5,269 bases of DNA from Geodermatophilaceae bacterium (lineage in GTDB: Bacteria > Actinomycetota > Actinomycetes > Mycobacteriales > Geodermatophilaceae), in assembly GCA_013813215.1 (NCBI GenBank), contig JACCSC010000275.1, positions 1 to 5,269 of the forward strand, in the 5' to 3' direction. This document shows positions 5,019-5,269 of the stretch, in pieces. The translations under genes were made by a program, and so were the position numbers. Below the pieces are notes generated by a model. It worked only from the letters and a program-made list of their open reading frames with translations. It searched no databases and had not been told where the DNA came from. Position 1 is the first letter of the stretch; every line of letters begins with the position of its first letter.

Positions 5019-5269
5019 ATGGCCACCGTCGAGGAGCGCCCCATCGGGTTCGGCCGCCTGAAGCGCAAGGAGGACCCGCGCTTCATCCGCGGGCAGGGCA
5101 ACTACGTCGACGACGTAGTGCTGCCGGGAATGCTGCACGGGGCGGTCCTGCGCAGCCCGATGGCGCACGCCCGTATCGCCTCGATCGACACCTCAGCCGC
5201 GCTGGCGCACCCCAAGGTCCATGCGGTGATAACCGGCAAGGACCTCGAGGCGCAGGGGCTGGCGTGGAT
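5019..5269 (+). CDS. coxL: Carbon monoxide dehydrogenase-type large (Mo) subunit, N-terminal part
   Basis: Start of the molybdopterin-binding catalytic subunit; 83 residues are present and the frame is open at the right edge. A full CoxL is about 800 residues. The protein begins MATVEERPIGFGRLKRKEDP. The RKEDPRFIRGQGNYVDD block, LPGMLHGAVLRSPMAHARI, and SIDTSAALAHPKVHAVITG (residues 47-71 region) are typical of the first domain of xanthine oxidase-family large subunits. The last readable residues are GLAW, and the next codon begins AT, consistent with the GLAWMP seen in many actinobacterial form I CoxL proteins as I recall them. The residues that would settle the substrate, AYXCSFR with its copper-binding cysteine in form I CO dehydrogenase versus AYRGAGR in form II, lie far beyond the window. 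ATG 5019 is supported by a strong Shine-Dalgarno sequence and a 2-nt gap after coxS. Confidence 0.9.
   Translation, partial: MATVEERPIGFGRLKRKEDPRFIRGQGNYVDDVVLPGMLHGAVLRSPMAHARIASIDTSAALAHPKVHAVITGKDLEAQGLAW

Noticed and set aside
1..5269. Mobile elements, CRISPR repeats, tRNA genes or phage attachment sites
   Set aside because: No repeated spacer pattern, transposase motif, cloverleaf or long direct repeats were seen; the toxin-antitoxin pair has no visible flanking repeats.

Overview
The window is high-GC DNA with the codon bias and dense gene packing of an actinobacterial chromosome. The proteins look actinobacterial too: a valyl-tRNA synthetase of the type beginning around TPPPTVSGSLH, DUF885 and DUF1810 proteins, and a molybdenum-flavin CO-dehydrogenase-type operon. 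Several starts lack a Shine-Dalgarno sequence and have a -10-like hexamer 6 to 7 nt upstream, as in the leaderless transcripts common in Actinobacteria. The genus cannot be fixed from the sequence. I saw no tRNA, rRNA, CRISPR array, insertion sequence or phage gene.

Layout. Positions 1-296 (minus) hold the first 98 codons of valS, cut by the left edge. A gap of about 214 bp carries the valS promoter candidate. Positions 511-1306 (minus) hold a two-gene toxin-antitoxin module: mntA, a minimal nucleotidyltransferase antitoxin, comes first and overlaps hepT, a HEPN ribonuclease toxin, by 11 nt. Positions 1399-3054 (minus) hold a DUF885 metallopeptidase-like protein. Its start codon lies only 17 bp from that of a divergent DUF1810 gene (3072-3503, plus). 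Positions 3635-5269 (plus) hold a tightly packed molybdenum hydroxylase operon in the order medium (FAD), small (2x[2Fe-2S]) and large (molybdopterin) subunit. The large subunit runs off the right edge.

How the genes work together. The three cox-type genes are separated by 2 nt each and together make one enzyme. Electrons pass from the Mo-Cu/MCD site in the large subunit, through the two iron-sulfur clusters, to FAD and then to the respiratory chain. Gene order M-S-L and the start of the large subunit favour a form I aerobic CO dehydrogenase, but the deciding active-site loop lies beyond the window. MntA is expected to silence HepT by adding AMP to the HEPN tyrosine; both proteins keep all the motif residues needed.

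Most worth a second look: the DUF885/DUF1810 starts are exactly 18 bp apart around one shared -10-like core, the geometry expected of a symmetric bidirectional promoter driving two leaderless mRNAs. In addition, the valS HIGH signature reads HLGS, with Ser replacing the last His. Nothing here is clearly a wholly new system; the known modules look intact.
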